Positions 1-9,732 are shown, counted from the first letter of the stretch. The stretch is 31,802 nucleotides of DNA from Saccoglossus kowalevskii (GCF_000003605.2 NW_003124894.1:765785-797586), one strand, 5' to 3'. Made by a program: numbers and translations. The notes: generated by a model from the letters alone, not told the origin.

Positions 1-141
1 AATAAAACTGTAACTGCAGAAATAAAGATTAGAATAAAAAAAGGAAAAATGTTTCATGTGTGTGAAACAACTGCTTTAATGTGTGACTCCAACACAACTG
101 ATTTGAATTTAGAGCTTCTGTTGTAAACAATTTCCAGGGTT

Positions 142-288
142 CAAGTTGGGTGGAGCTCAGGTTGACTCTGAGGAAGCTCAGGTTGAAGCTCAAGTTGAAG
201 CTCAGGGTGGAGCTCAAGTTGAAGCTCAAGTTGAAGCTCAGGGTGGAGCTCAGGTTGACTCTGAGCAAGCTCAGGTTGAAGCTCAAGA
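142..288. repeat. Minisatellite of 12-bp and 9-bp units
   Basis: Twelve-base units of the form AGCTCARGTTGA, with a variant ending GGGTGG, are mixed with two 9-bp units (CTCTGAGGA and CTCTGAGCA). The unit order starting at 154 recurs at 247, giving a higher-order period of 93 bp. All units are multiples of three, so both strands stay open here and produce low-complexity ORFs (alternating Leu/Lys on plus, LSFN/LSST on minus). I read those ORFs as by-products of the repeat. Confidence 0.9.
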
Positions 289-335
289 TTGCCATTACAT
301 ACCTGATATTGCGCAGGGCCAATAGGAGGTAGGTA

Positions 336-992
336 CTATAGCGATGTGTTCAATAAGACGTACATGTATCTACTACAGCACGGCGTCCGATAGAAAATAG
401 ATAAGAAATGAGCATGTCGTCCAATGAGAACTATACACTGTTTTGAAGTATAGTCACGTGAGCGCATGTATGAATAAGCGTCCCCGGCAGCGGACATGGT
501 AGACCAAGGGGGTAAGGCAAGAAAGTGTTGGATCAGTGATACAATCTGCTTTGAAAGTTTTGAGGAATAGTGTAAATGTAATGTAGGGGCACTAGTTACA
601 CGCCCTTGGTTCCACGTATAACAAGCTATTAGTGAAATGAAATTAATAGAGTAATATGCGTAATAAATATACGCACAAACTAGATATTGCGCCATTATAT
701 TTTTAATTTCTTTACCGATTTGACACGTATTGGATACATTGAGATAGCCGTAAGTTATCAATAACGGCGGAGAGTTGTAAACAATATTTAAAGGCGCCGC
801 CATCGATGTATTGTGCGCGCTCTCACTTATTGATTGCGTGCGCATGTGTGTTCGGCTATAAAAGAGAAATTTCGCGAAAGGACTATAAAATAGACGGGGT
901 GCACGTAAACAAAGGTACGAGCATTGGATGAAAAAATGTAGGTCACGTGTTCTATATGGCGAAAACCTATTGGCCAGCTTGAGATGTGTCAT
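336..992 (-). CDS. Unrecognised 218-aa open reading frame, coding status doubtful
   Basis: An ATG at 992 opens an uninterrupted frame of 218 codons, the longest single-frame ORF in the window. The translation is rich in Tyr, Ser, Leu and Ile, with no signal peptide, clear domain or repeat that I recognise. No splice-like boundary or strong third-position bias is evident. The same DNA read on the plus strand has promoter-like motifs: TATAAAAG at 857-864, TATAAAA at 884-890, and CACGTG boxes within 453-462 and 941-950. It may be a chance ORF, an orphan gene or a decayed element. It is listed because its length is unusual for sequence of this composition. Confidence 0.15.
   Translation of the reverse strand: MTHLKLANRFSPYRTRDLHFFIQCSYLCLRAPRLFYSPFAKFLFYSRTHMRTQSISESAHNTSMAAPLNIVYNSPPLLITYGYLNVSNTCQIGKEIKNIMAQYLVCAYIYYAYYSINFISLIACYTWNQGRVTSAPTLHLHYSSKLSKQIVSLIQHFLALPPWSTMSAAGDAYSYMRSRDYTSKQCIVLIGRHAHFLSIFYRTPCCSRYMYVLLNTSL
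453..462. promoter_or_regulatory. CACGTG E-box, CLEAR-like
   Basis: The sequence GTCACGTGAG resembles the CLEAR/TFEB consensus GTCACGTGAC. A second box, GGTCACGTGT, is at 941-950. A hexamer like this is expected several times in a window this size, so function is unproven. Confidence 0.25.
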
Positions 993-1272
993 AACCCGTC
1001 TATTTATTATGAAGAGCTGCTGAAGAGCTGGGTGAAAGCGTTCTACATTCGAACGTGTTCGAAAAGCTAAAACTCAGAGTCTGAGAAAGACGCAAAACCA
1101 ATACATGTACGAGTTCGAGTCAAAACATGTCACCATGGCAATGCTCGAAGTACTGTTTTTTTTTTTTTAATTTCTAGAATGTAACTAATAACTTATTTTA
1201 GCCAAGAAGGATATGTTCATGTATTATTTCTAGTATTGTATTAACTCAGGCACTTTTGTCTACCGCCCTTGG

Positions 1273-1503
1273 GTAGACTTGCATATAATCTTTTTTTTTG
1301 TATTTTTTTTGGGTATTTTTCAATAAACTAAAATAAAATATTATGTGAGTGTATAAATGGCGAAAGCTGGGTTATCGCGAAAGTCGGGTATACCATATTT
1401 CGTAGTCTTCCCCCCCCCCCGCTTTCGTCATTTATACACTAAAATAATATTTTATTTTATTGAAACAAAACACACCAGAATACTAGACTGTATGCAAGTC
1501 TAC
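1273..1503. mobile_element. Palindromic MITE-like element
   Basis: A 231-bp inverted repeat with no coding capacity. The outer ends GTAGACTTGCATA (1273-1285) and TATGCAAGTCTAC (1491-1503) are exact reverse complements. The inner arms 1321-1367 and 1421-1462 also pair closely, sharing GTATAAATG-CGAAAGC and a run of AATAAAATATTAT type. The loop contains a C-tract at 1411-1420. The structure fits a fold-back or MITE element. No clear target-site duplication was seen. Confidence 0.7.
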
Positions 1504-2368
1504 AAACATGGATGATAAGAGCACGCACTAGTGTCGTATTATACCACAGAACTTAGAAAACATGATTATACAGGTCTATGTTTATACGCTAAAAAGTCAC
1601 CGGAAACAAGCATTTTATTTGCTAATTGACAGAACATACATAGATGAGCAACTTAAAGAAGGGTATCACATTATCGGCATATCAGGGGTTGACCATTAAC
1701 AACTTGGGGTGTACAATACATCAACTTTACCCAGAAAAAGGAAATCTAGCTCAAAACCAAGTGATAGGGGAAAATGCACATCTCCCCTCCCATCATGATG
1801 GTCAACTCCAGCTGCAAATTTGAAGACAATTTCAGTCCTAACAATAAAACCGAGATCTTGAAATCTTACGGGAATGCTACCTTCCTACGCCTTGAGATTG
1901 AGATATCTGATACGTCATTTCTGTCTTAGCTTCTCAACGTAAATATTTTATCAGTGGTCCACTGACGTAATAACACATGCTACGATACCAGCTGTCCACT
2001 GAAGTAATCGCACACGCACGTTGACCCGAAGAAAATGAACAACGTTCGAATGTCTTTTCAGTACGTTGTATCGATCGACTAAAATGATATCATTAATTGC
2101 TTCCACTTCAACGACGTTCTGCTTCATTCAATCCTTTTCTATGCAGAAAACAATGACGAATATAGTAACTTGCACAGCACTGCATACAATATAAAACGAC
2201 TCGGACCAAAGACTTTTCATTTAGAATAAGTCAGAAGTTCAAGTTGAGTACGTGACATGACATACAGAGACATAATGTTTTACAAGTACCAACACGCCAA
2301 TTCCAAAATATCGAATATTATGTTCACAACATTTAGTCCGGACTCAATCCATGTAAAATTGATTTGCC
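1504..2368. other. Intergenic / FABP1 3' flank
   Basis: No ORF, RNA gene or strong repeat was seen. Minus-strand transcripts from the FABP gene at 2369-2776 must end here or further left. A TTTATT (AATAAA on the minus strand) occurs near 1616-1621 but is about 750 bp beyond the stop, so the real polyadenylation site is uncertain. Confidence 0.5.
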
Positions 2369-2776
2369 TCAAGCGCGGCAAAAGTAACAAACTCCGGTAA
2401 CATTATTCTTGGTAACTTTGGCAACGAGTTGATCTCCAACTAATTCTCGCACGGCGACCAGGTCGTCACCGGGAGTGGTGCCCCGGGTGTACAACTTCCC
2501 ATCTTCCAGCGTGGCGATGATCTTTCGTTTCCCGAACATGGTAAGAATATCCGTGGGTTCGCCAAGTTTGAATTTCTCCAAGTGAGGTTTTGGTGACGAC
2601 TGCGACGCCTCCTTCAAGACCCAACACCCATCATCCTCGTAAATCTCCAAGGATGGTTTAGCAGCGGCCATTGCCTTAGCGGCAACGTCTGGAATCCCCA
2701 TCTCGGCAAAGAGAGGTTCGGAATTTTCGTGCTTCACAAAGACCCACTTGCCTGCGAATTCTGCTAAACTGGCCAT
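2369..2776 (-). CDS. Cytosolic fatty-acid-binding protein (FABP/iLBP family), copy 1
   Basis: Intronless 135-aa protein of the intracellular lipid-binding family: a cytosolic ten-stranded beta barrel that carries fatty acids or similar lipids. The N-terminal FABP signature is visible as G9-K10-W11 with H16-E17-N18 and G27-I28-P29, and the length is typical of the family (about 130-140 aa). Aligning the C-terminus to vertebrate FABPs places Arg110 at the ligand-binding R106, while the usual R126 and Y128 positions are Cys130 and Phe132. The carboxylate triad is therefore incomplete and ligand choice may differ. The start is the first ATG, with A at -3. A TATAAA (minus strand) lies 64 bp upstream. 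The neighbouring gene at 3932-4360 is a tandem paralogue on the same strand. Most animal FABP genes have introns and this one has none. Confidence 0.92.
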   Translation of the reverse strand: MASLAEFAGKWVFVKHENSEPLFAEMGIPDVAAKAMAAAKPSLEIYEDDGCWVLKEASQSSPKPHLEKFKLGEPTDILTMFGKRKIIATLEDGKLYTRGTTPGDDLVAVRELVGDQLVAKVTKNNVTGVCYFCRA

Positions 2777-2823
2777 CTTCTGGGTCTGCGTGTGTACCGG
2801 TGGCAGCGAGTGTCAGTTTGTCA

Positions 2824-2870
2824 ACGAACGACGAAGCGTTTTATACGCATCGTTCGTGGATATGACGTCA
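2824..2870 (-). promoter_or_regulatory. Core promoter of FABP copy 1: TATA box, bracketing inverted repeat and CRE
   Basis: On the minus strand, TATAAA (plus coordinates 2840-2845) lies 64 bp upstream of the start codon. A perfect 8-bp inverted repeat, ACGAACGA (2824-2831) and TCGTTCGT (2850-2857), brackets the TATA box. A perfect cAMP-response palindrome TGACGTCA is at 2863-2870, about 18 bp upstream of the TATA box. The order CRE, TATA, start is that of a compact inducible promoter. Function is inferred. Confidence 0.6.
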
Positions 2871-3931
2871 CTTACGACCAACATTAACATAACATAATTC
2901 TCACTTCGTGATGACCTTTCAATTTCTGATTATCGATAATTTTCGATTTGATCGTTAATTTCCTCTTACGAGAACTATCATTCCGCCCAGCCAAATCATA
3001 CAAGATTAAAATACGTATAAATAGGAGGTTTTACGAAACATTTTCCCAACCGTAAATTTCTAAAAAAAAAGATGATAATCTGGTCTGAATTGTAAATATC
3101 TGCTCGTGTGTACATGATTGAATTATGGTGGCCGCCTCCTAGAAGATATTCTCGTTATTCTCAGCACCGGATTGGATATACGCCGCTACTACAATACAAC
3201 CTTGCATAAGCAGTGCATTATTCATGGCATGACGTATTCGGGACAACTAATATTCCTGGTTTCATACGTTCCCGATGCTAAACTAAATAACAAATAAATA
3301 CGTCAGAAATGCGTAATATTTATTTAGAGCATCCCTTCCAGGTTTGTATAGTATCTGCACACAATCATGTTTACTCAACACAAGACCTCTATTTGAATTG
3401 AAAGGCCAGACAACTCCTTTCACTACGTTAATCCTTTTGTTACATTTCATGCGAATGTCTGTTTCTGTCAATCTGATCCCGAGTGATCTAATTCTAAATC
3501 TAATGAGATCTGAACCACAATTGTACCAAAAATATATAAAAGAAAAAACAAATCTAGGTAAAATTGTTGGCAGCAATAAGATTCAAATAACTGAATACTT
3601 TAAGCCCATTGTACTGAATATGGTGTTCAGGCTACTAGACAGACATGATGACAATGGTGGTCTTTATTTCTTTAATAATACTGAGTCTAGACATACATGC
3701 CATGGGTGCGATGATAAAACAATATTGAGATATACGGAACAGTGATCGATCATAATATATGATGCCATGACAACTGACAAACAAGGATCATAAAATACCA
3801 TAACAGGATACAATATAATACGAAAAGATAGAATGTCATTTGAATGTCATTTGCTTCTTGCTTCAAACTTTCCTTCTTTTCTATGTTGTAGCTGAGACAA
3901 TATTCTGGGGCCACTCACATGACGAGAAGTA
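2871..3931. other. Intergenic region between the two FABP genes
   Basis: No supported gene. Open frames of 97-133 codons occur on both strands between 3283 and 3745, but they lack convincing ATG starts or domains. TTTATT at 3663-3668 (AATAAA on the minus strand), about 265 bp past the stop of FABP copy 2, is a plausible polyadenylation signal for that gene. Confidence 0.5.
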
Positions 3932-4360
3932 TTAACCAATCTTAGCGTAGTAAGCCGTGCCTACGACGTCCTTTTTCGGTAATATAGCTTTGACCACCAG
4001 TTCACCATTGATCACTTCACGACATCCAACAAACTCAATTGGTTCTTCCGGGTTTGCACTGCGATTCATTAACTTTCCCCCTTCCAACGTGACGATGCAT
4101 TTGCGCTTACCAAACAGCGTGGGCAACTCTTCCTCTTGGCCGAGACGAAATTTCTGTACTCGGTCGGGTTGCCCTGGAAACGTGGTTTCCGTGATCACCC
4201 AGTCTCCATCTTGTTCTTGTATATCCATCGTGTTCTTAATGGCCGCCATCTTTTGTCTCAGCTCTTCTGGAACCCCGATGGCGGCAAAGAGAGCCTCCGA
4301 GTTTTCGTGCCGAACCAATTCCCATTTCCCGACTAAGTCAGCCGTATCGCACCCAGCCAT
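3932..4360 (-). CDS. Cytosolic fatty-acid-binding protein (FABP/iLBP family), copy 2
   Basis: Intronless 142-aa intracellular lipid-binding protein and tandem paralogue of the gene at 2369-2776. Over the first 50 residues from the shared GKW motif, 25 are identical by hand count, including the block HENSE and the G-x-P turn; both also share LFGKRK/MFGKRK in the middle strands. The start is the ATG at 4360, with A at -3. The frame could be extended two codons to a GTG, but that is unlikely. By alignment Arg114 matches the ligand-contacting R106, and Tyr138 matches Y128, but the R126 position is Ala136. Two extra residues lie in the loop before the last strand. It probably binds lipid in the cytosol; the exact ligand is unknown. 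Confidence 0.92.
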   Translation of the reverse strand: MAGCDTADLVGKWELVRHENSEALFAAIGVPEELRQKMAAIKNTMDIQEQDGDWVITETTFPGQPDRVQKFRLGQEEELPTLFGKRKCIVTLEGGKLMNRSANPEEPIEFVGCREVINGELVVKAILPKKDVVGTAYYAKIG

Positions 4361-5337
4361 TATCACAGCAAATCGTCACGATTAACCCTGTGAGGTACAA
4401 TATAATCTTGCTCGGGAAATCGTTTTCGAGCTAACCGCTTTACCGTATAGAAATTGAATGTATAGCAGACTGCACCGACCATGTATTGATATGAAGTATT
4501 AGTATGCATAGAATTCAGACACCATCTGCATAATTGACATTTGATAAGAGCACAATAATGATATTGTCGCGTTTTAACGCCCAACGTAGTTCTTTTTCAG
4601 CGTATTTGAATCGAATATCGACAGTACGGGGACTCCCCTGAGATGTACATTAGCATTCGTATTTAATTTTAATTAAAAAAAATAGGACTTCTTGAAGCGT
4701 CGTAGGATTTAAATGCGAATGGTCATTTTACTGATTTTTCCAATCGTGTCATATACGTTGGCAATTTCAACTTGGTAACCAACATGTATGTCGTAAGGAA
4801 ATCAACTATAACAGAACAAGACGACATATTGGTTGTTACAGTGTTTCACACACTGCAAATGTCAAGTGTCAGAAGACATACAAGTTAAAGGTGTCGTGAT
4901 GAGCATGCGCACCACATACGTGGCGAAAACCGTTACTATACAGCTCAGATAACAATAAAAAAAGATTGCTATTTTGAGTATACAATGACACGCATAAAAG
5001 GGTGGAATATCTGAATAGAAAAGTCACATACAATTGATCATTTAATTGGTCGAATGTATCATTATACTACGGACTATTTTCTGAAAAAACAGCGATATAT
5101 CGCCCACTGGTTAACCTTATCCTGGCAGGTTCATGTACTTTTGAATTGACTTGGCCGGATAAATTTTATTAATCGTAAACCACCTGATCTGTACAAGTAA
5201 ACGCACATGGAACGACTGTATCTCTAAAGATCTCTAACACACAAAGAAGTTCGCTGATTATGTTCTAAACATTTTGAATTTCGGCATTCCCATGATGTAT
5301 CCTTGGAAGGAAAAGATGTATAATAATAATAATAATA
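4361..5337. other. Intergenic, upstream flank of FABP copy 2
   Basis: This should contain the minus-strand promoter of FABP copy 2. Only a weak TATATT-like element is visible, about 40 bp upstream of the start, so no site is called. There is a (TAA)n tract at 5321-5338 and nothing else of note. Confidence 0.4.
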
Positions 5338-5426
5338 AGGTTATTACGAGGATACCTCATGAGCGGAGGTCGATACTTCTGCTGTCCTGTCTTCGTGCAT
5401 ACTTTAGGGTATCCTCGTAATAACCT
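5338..5426. mobile_element. Short palindromic element with 19-bp perfect inverted repeats
   Basis: AGGTTATTACGAGGATACC (5338-5356) is the exact reverse complement of 5408-5426. The arms enclose 51 bp, and the element is flanked by TAA/TA-rich microsatellite on both sides. Small size, perfect arms and AT-rich flanks suggest a MITE or fold-back element, with insertion into or expansion of a TAA tract. Confidence 0.65.
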
Positions 5427-6903
5427 CATATTATATATATTATTATTTTTTATAGTGCATTAATTTCGAAAAATATAACAAGTCATAGTAATAAAAACTG
5501 ATGGGTGTATTGTATGCGAATTATTTATCTACGCTTGAGCTAGAAACGTTAATTCAGTTTTGTACAAAATAGTATTCGTACTTCGGTGAAATAATGAACA
5601 GCGTACACGCATGCGCATTGAATTATTAATACGTACTAATTAGTTCGTGAATAGATGTTCAACAACATGCATTATAATTGACTGTGATGAGCGAATTAAT
5701 GATAGCATGAATAAATAAACAGAATCGTTGAGTCACCGTTATAATTTGCATAATAACTGAGAAGTCGGCACTGAATGAACCAACAAAGGACTTTATCGGT
5801 CATGCGTAGGTTGTAACGGGATTACCGAGGCAATCCATTTATAATTGGCATATGCAAGAGTTATCTATAGGTTGCTAACAATTCAGCTCAGATTGAGTAT
5901 GTGATATTTGCATGATTAGGAGGAAAACTGAAATGATAATTTGACAATTAACGGGACGACGTTGCATTTAATCTGTTCACATCACATTACACATCAGTAA
6001 GTCTTTGAATATTTTATGAGGGTTCGAACAGCATAATACTGAGATGTCGTTGACCGGTCATTTGATGCTGGTAGGCATTTTCGGAGACTGAATTGAAATA
6101 AAGTTGTGCCGTGTTTACATTGAAAGAAAATAACCCAAATATTTGTTCAATGTATAGGTGCCATGACAGCCGTATAGTTACCAATTTTATTTTGGGAAAC
6201 TGAAAAAAAAATCAGCAGTTTTAAAAACGATATACGTAAATAAGCTTTGCAAAAATATGAAGAGTTTTGGACTACTTTATTTGGTGCGTCAGAATACATA
6301 TTTTATAATGTGTTATACTAATAATCCGAACAATATTATACAGATACCAAAATCAAGTTGATTTCATTTGAATGAATTACTTTCTTCTCATGGGTCATAA
6401 ATATGTAAATGAGCTTATCGTTAATTACGACAACGTATTTTTGACAATACAGCTAATGGATTCTTTTGCTACAAATATAATTGAGCAAGCCTGATGAAAT
6501 GAGCATAATACGTTAAATTATATGCTAATTAGGACACTCATGTATAACCCTTTCTCTGTTAACGCATCATTTCTGCGTTCCCCTAAATGCTCAGTGAATT
6601 CAATATGGATGTTGTAATATATATGGTCGAATTACAGATTAATACCGTGAATACTCGAAAATATAAACGATTATTGTTTATTTGTGTATTTGTGGGGAAA
6701 GCATTTCTAAGTATAACTAACCCGACAGCACTCAGAGCAGAGGAGTTTTCAACCTGTGCTATTACAACACTTCGCATCACAAACGTCTATGGTCGCCGGG
6801 AAATGTGTTCTAAGACCCTGTGACATTCTCTTCAATCATAAAATACAAGCGTGAAGGTGGTATACATTTTTCCTCTAGGAGATATACTGCATACATCGAC
6901 TTT
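5427..6903. other. Intergenic, AT-rich, no supported feature
   Basis: Only short frames with no domain or convincing start were found. The overlapping ORFs of 65 and 78 codons at 6583-6823 are on opposite strands of the same DNA and look spurious. Confidence 0.5.
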
Positions 6904-7560
6904 GTGACCTTGAAATTGAGATCTTAAAATGTAACTGAAATATTAGGAATCACATAAAAATTATGTGTGTCAAGTTTAAAGGAGCTAGCTCTCTTGTAGT
7001 TATATCCCGAACCAATCTGATTAAAATAAGATCTTGGTTGGCTTAATTTTTTTTGTATTTTTTTTTATATAATTACTATAATTATTATTCATTTTAATTA
7101 TTTTTTGATGTTGCAGGATCTTATTTTAATCAGATTGATCCTGAGCAGGCATACACGGATATACTGTGACCTTCAACCCTTGACCTAAAATCTTTATTTC
7201 TAGGATCACGTAAGGATCGCGTGTTTTGAGTTTAAATGCAATTACTATCTTTCCCTTGATGATATATTGTAATTATACACACATTGTATATACACTATAA
7301 ACACAAAATGTACCTAAATATTAAAGATCACAGAATACGTATGCCAAGTTACTGGCTATTCCCCTTTTACCTTTTACGAACACACATGAACACATTTTGC
7401 GACTTCGATATTTCATCCCGAACATATACCCCATGTGTGTAAAGTTTCAAGGCCCAGCTGTTGTCGTCTAACTTTCATTAAACTCATACTGAGACTGTGA
7501 CCTTTGACCCCAAATGGTTACACGGGGAACATGTATGCCAAGGTTTTCAAGTTACATATA
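6904..7560. repeat. Diverged long-period repeat cluster
   Basis: The motif GTGACCTT recurs at 6904, 7166 and 7497. In each case a GTGT-CAAGTTT/GAGTTT/AAGTTTCAAGG-type segment lies nearby (about 6967, 7221 and 7437; also 7537). The copies are heavily diverged, with spacing near 260 and 330 bp. This looks like old copies of one interspersed repeat rather than a gene. A separate inverted-repeat element sits inside the cluster. Confidence 0.4.
7013..7137. mobile_element. MITE-like element with 21-bp terminal inverted repeats
   Basis: The 21-bp arm at 7013-7033 (starting CAATCTGATTAAAATAAG) is the exact reverse complement of 7117-7137. The 83-bp interior is very AT-rich and non-coding. The element interrupts the older repeat cluster at 6904-7560, so it is probably a later insertion. 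No unambiguous target duplication was seen. Confidence 0.7.
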
Positions 7561-7927
7561 CTAATATATATAAATGTTTGGTATGTAAACATCATGAATA
7601 AATCCCTGTTAATTAGCCCAACATCAACTTGACTATTCAAGTTGCAGTTTTAGGTACGTTAATATGAATGACGCTTTCCGAAACTAATTGAATTCATACA
7701 AAATTCGTCCATGCATGCAGTGTACCAGGAAATCGTCATGTTTTAAATATACATCATTGTAAAATGCAATGATCAACAGTTCTGCTGTCATTCAGAGCCG
7801 GAATAGACAATTCACCAAGTAAAGTGCGCCCATACGTCGGGGTAACTTTCCACGGAATTCTCCATTACATCACAATTTGCCGATTCGGAAGTTGTCCTTA
7901 TATCAACAATCAACAGCGAGATGATCA

Positions 7928-8018
7928 ATGTGCGAAGGGGAGGAAGCTAGCCTGCAGCAACTTGGGTCTGACAAGTGCGTTCAAACGGTCCGGAACATGA
8001 CCCAGTTTCGTCCCAATT
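7928..8018 (+). CDS. Candidate first exon of an unrecognised small membrane protein
   Basis: An ATG at 7928 opens a frame with coding-like composition in AT-rich surroundings (MCEGEEASLQQLG, then CVQTVRNMTQF). The frame stays open to a stop at 8075-8077. A weak donor (T|GTAATC) after 8018 would end the exon in phase 1, which fits the start phase of the exon-like island at 8301-8359. Joining them gives N-glycosylation-like NMT and NST sites followed by a hydrophobic segment. The ATG context is weak (T at -3) and the donor is poor. I recognise no family. Confidence 0.22.
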
Positions 8019-8300
8019 GTAATCCAAACCCTGTTCTATCCGTTTTAGTACTCATCTGCCAACCAGAATGGTTATGACAAAACAATAAAATATTGATGCA
8101 AATACGTTATGCTTTATACACTTTGTGAGTAACGGCTTTCATACTCCAGACGTAAGAAACTGCTAGTTAACAATCATAAATAGTAACATCTCAGATCTAG
8201 CGAATATTGCAAAATTCTATGATTTGTACTACTCTTACAGTAACCTTATATATATTTATACAAGTTCAATGTAGCTATGGATATTATAATATTATTTCAG

Positions 8301-8359
8301 CTACTTATATTCTGTATGCGGTAGGCATCCTGGCGCTGGTGGCGCTGTGCAAGACTCCG
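8301..8359 (+). CDS. Candidate internal exon encoding a hydrophobic segment
   Basis: A 59-nt GC-rich island follows a good acceptor (ATTATTTCAG) and ends in a consensus donor (CCG|GTAAGT). Read with one base carried from upstream it gives TYILYAVGILALVALCKTP, a membrane-span or signal-anchor-like sequence, and ends in phase 0. Both splice sites and the composition stand out from the flanks. The partner exons are uncertain: 7928-8018 fits on the 5' side, and joining to 9995-10036 would end the frame after three codons. It could instead be an untranslated exon. Confidence 0.33.
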
Positions 8360-8729
8360 GTAAGTCGTCACGGTGCATGTCAGTGAATCCTTCTTGGGAC
8401 TAACAACTGGGTTTCTTATACCAGGACGGGCCTTTAGATTTTTTGACCCCATTTAAATGTGGGTAGAGAATAGGACACAACTAGATCAAAAAGAAAAGAA
8501 AACTACGACAATGGTAGTACGCTACTCAAAAATACAAATACTATATACAGTGTCACATACCGTGACCCAGGTTTCATTGTGTTTAAAGCTAAATAAATAA
8601 GGATATTGACGTAAACAAAATCAACAATAGCATCATTTAGTCAGTTTTGGAACGTTTTTACTCCGAGTTATGGCTGAAAGGGTATAATTCTGCTGTCTTG
8701 ATTTTCTTGAATACAAAATCTTAAAGTTT

Positions 8730-9165
8730 CAAAAATGTAAATATTTCAAAAATGACCAACGTACCTAAAAGGTCAAACGTGCAAGCCTTTTCCACCCAAT
8801 GTCGGGCTTCAAAAATACCAAACGTGCCTTTCAAGCATGAACAATTTTCAAAAATATTAACGCTTCAAAAATGGCAAACGTGCCTAACATGCGAAACGTA
8901 TTGTCGGGTTTTCAAGTTCAAAAATGACAAACGCACTGTGCCTAAAATGACAAACGTGTAAGACTTTCCATACCCAATGTCGGGTTTTTAAAATGCCAAA
9001 CGTGCATTGCATGACAAATTTTACAAAAAGACTGAACGTACAATCCCTTGCCAGGAAGCCAAACGCCGGGTTTCAAGAATGCCAAACGTGCTTTTAAAAG
9101 ATGTTGAATGTAAAAGATTAAAAAATTACAAACGTTAATTTAAAAACTGTAAACGTTTACAATAT
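8730..9165. repeat. Degenerate short-unit repeat array (core CAAAAATGNCAAACGTGC)
   Basis: About a dozen imperfect copies of AAAATGNCAAACGTGC-like units occur here. They are interleaved with a second motif, CCCAATGTCGGG(C/T)TT, seen fully near 8794 and 8974 and partly at about 8902 and 9065. Unit spacing is irregular (about 20-50 bp). The units contain frequent stops and frame changes, so the array is not coding. Confidence 0.65.
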
Positions 9166-9732
9166 TTGACAGTTTCACAAATGTCAAATGGAAAAAAATT
9201 GTTATACATTTTAAATTTTTAACCACCATAAATGATTTTAGTTTTCAAACGAGAACTGCACCACAGAAATACACGTGTTAGATATTTACATGTTTGATTT
9301 CCGAATTGTCTAAGTGTCTGCTGTTGGCCAATCAACATAAGCACAATTTAATCAGTATTTGAAATTGCTTGAAATATATAGTGTGTGTGTTGCTGACAGG
9401 GTCTTATTTTTTTTTTAAATTCTGGATTCGAAAATTAAAAACAGTGCTTTATCATTGTGTTCTGTGAAAACTGTTTGCATGATATCTGGTCAATTGTCAA
9501 AGGTTGCGTCACCACACAGTAGATTGTTGGTCGCTACTAATTAATAGTACAACAGTATACATGATATACTATCCAAATATGAATAGTGCTGCATGCATTG
9601 CAATCGGATACGAGTTTACCAATAGAAACTGCTATAGTCAGAAATAGTTAACTCGCTTGAATTAATTATGTCGAGTGACGTGATACCTGCCCCCCCCCCC
9701 CGATGTTGTGTCATGGTCACATGCTACAAATT

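Noticed and set aside
29-332. Repetitive ORFs on both strands at the left edge
   Set aside because: Produced by minisatellite units that are multiples of three; low-complexity translation.
3283-3745. Overlapping ORFs of 97 aa (minus) and 133 aa (plus)
   Set aside because: The plus frame starts at TTG, neither shows a domain, they are antiparallel over the same DNA, and they lie in the likely 3' flank of FABP copy 2.
3957-4385. 142-aa plus-strand ORF over FABP copy 2
   Set aside because: Antisense shadow of the FABP coding region; the FABP frame has clear family motifs.
6001-6050. Possible tRNA B-box (GGGTTCGAAC)
   Set aside because: No matching A-box or cloverleaf stems could be found around it.
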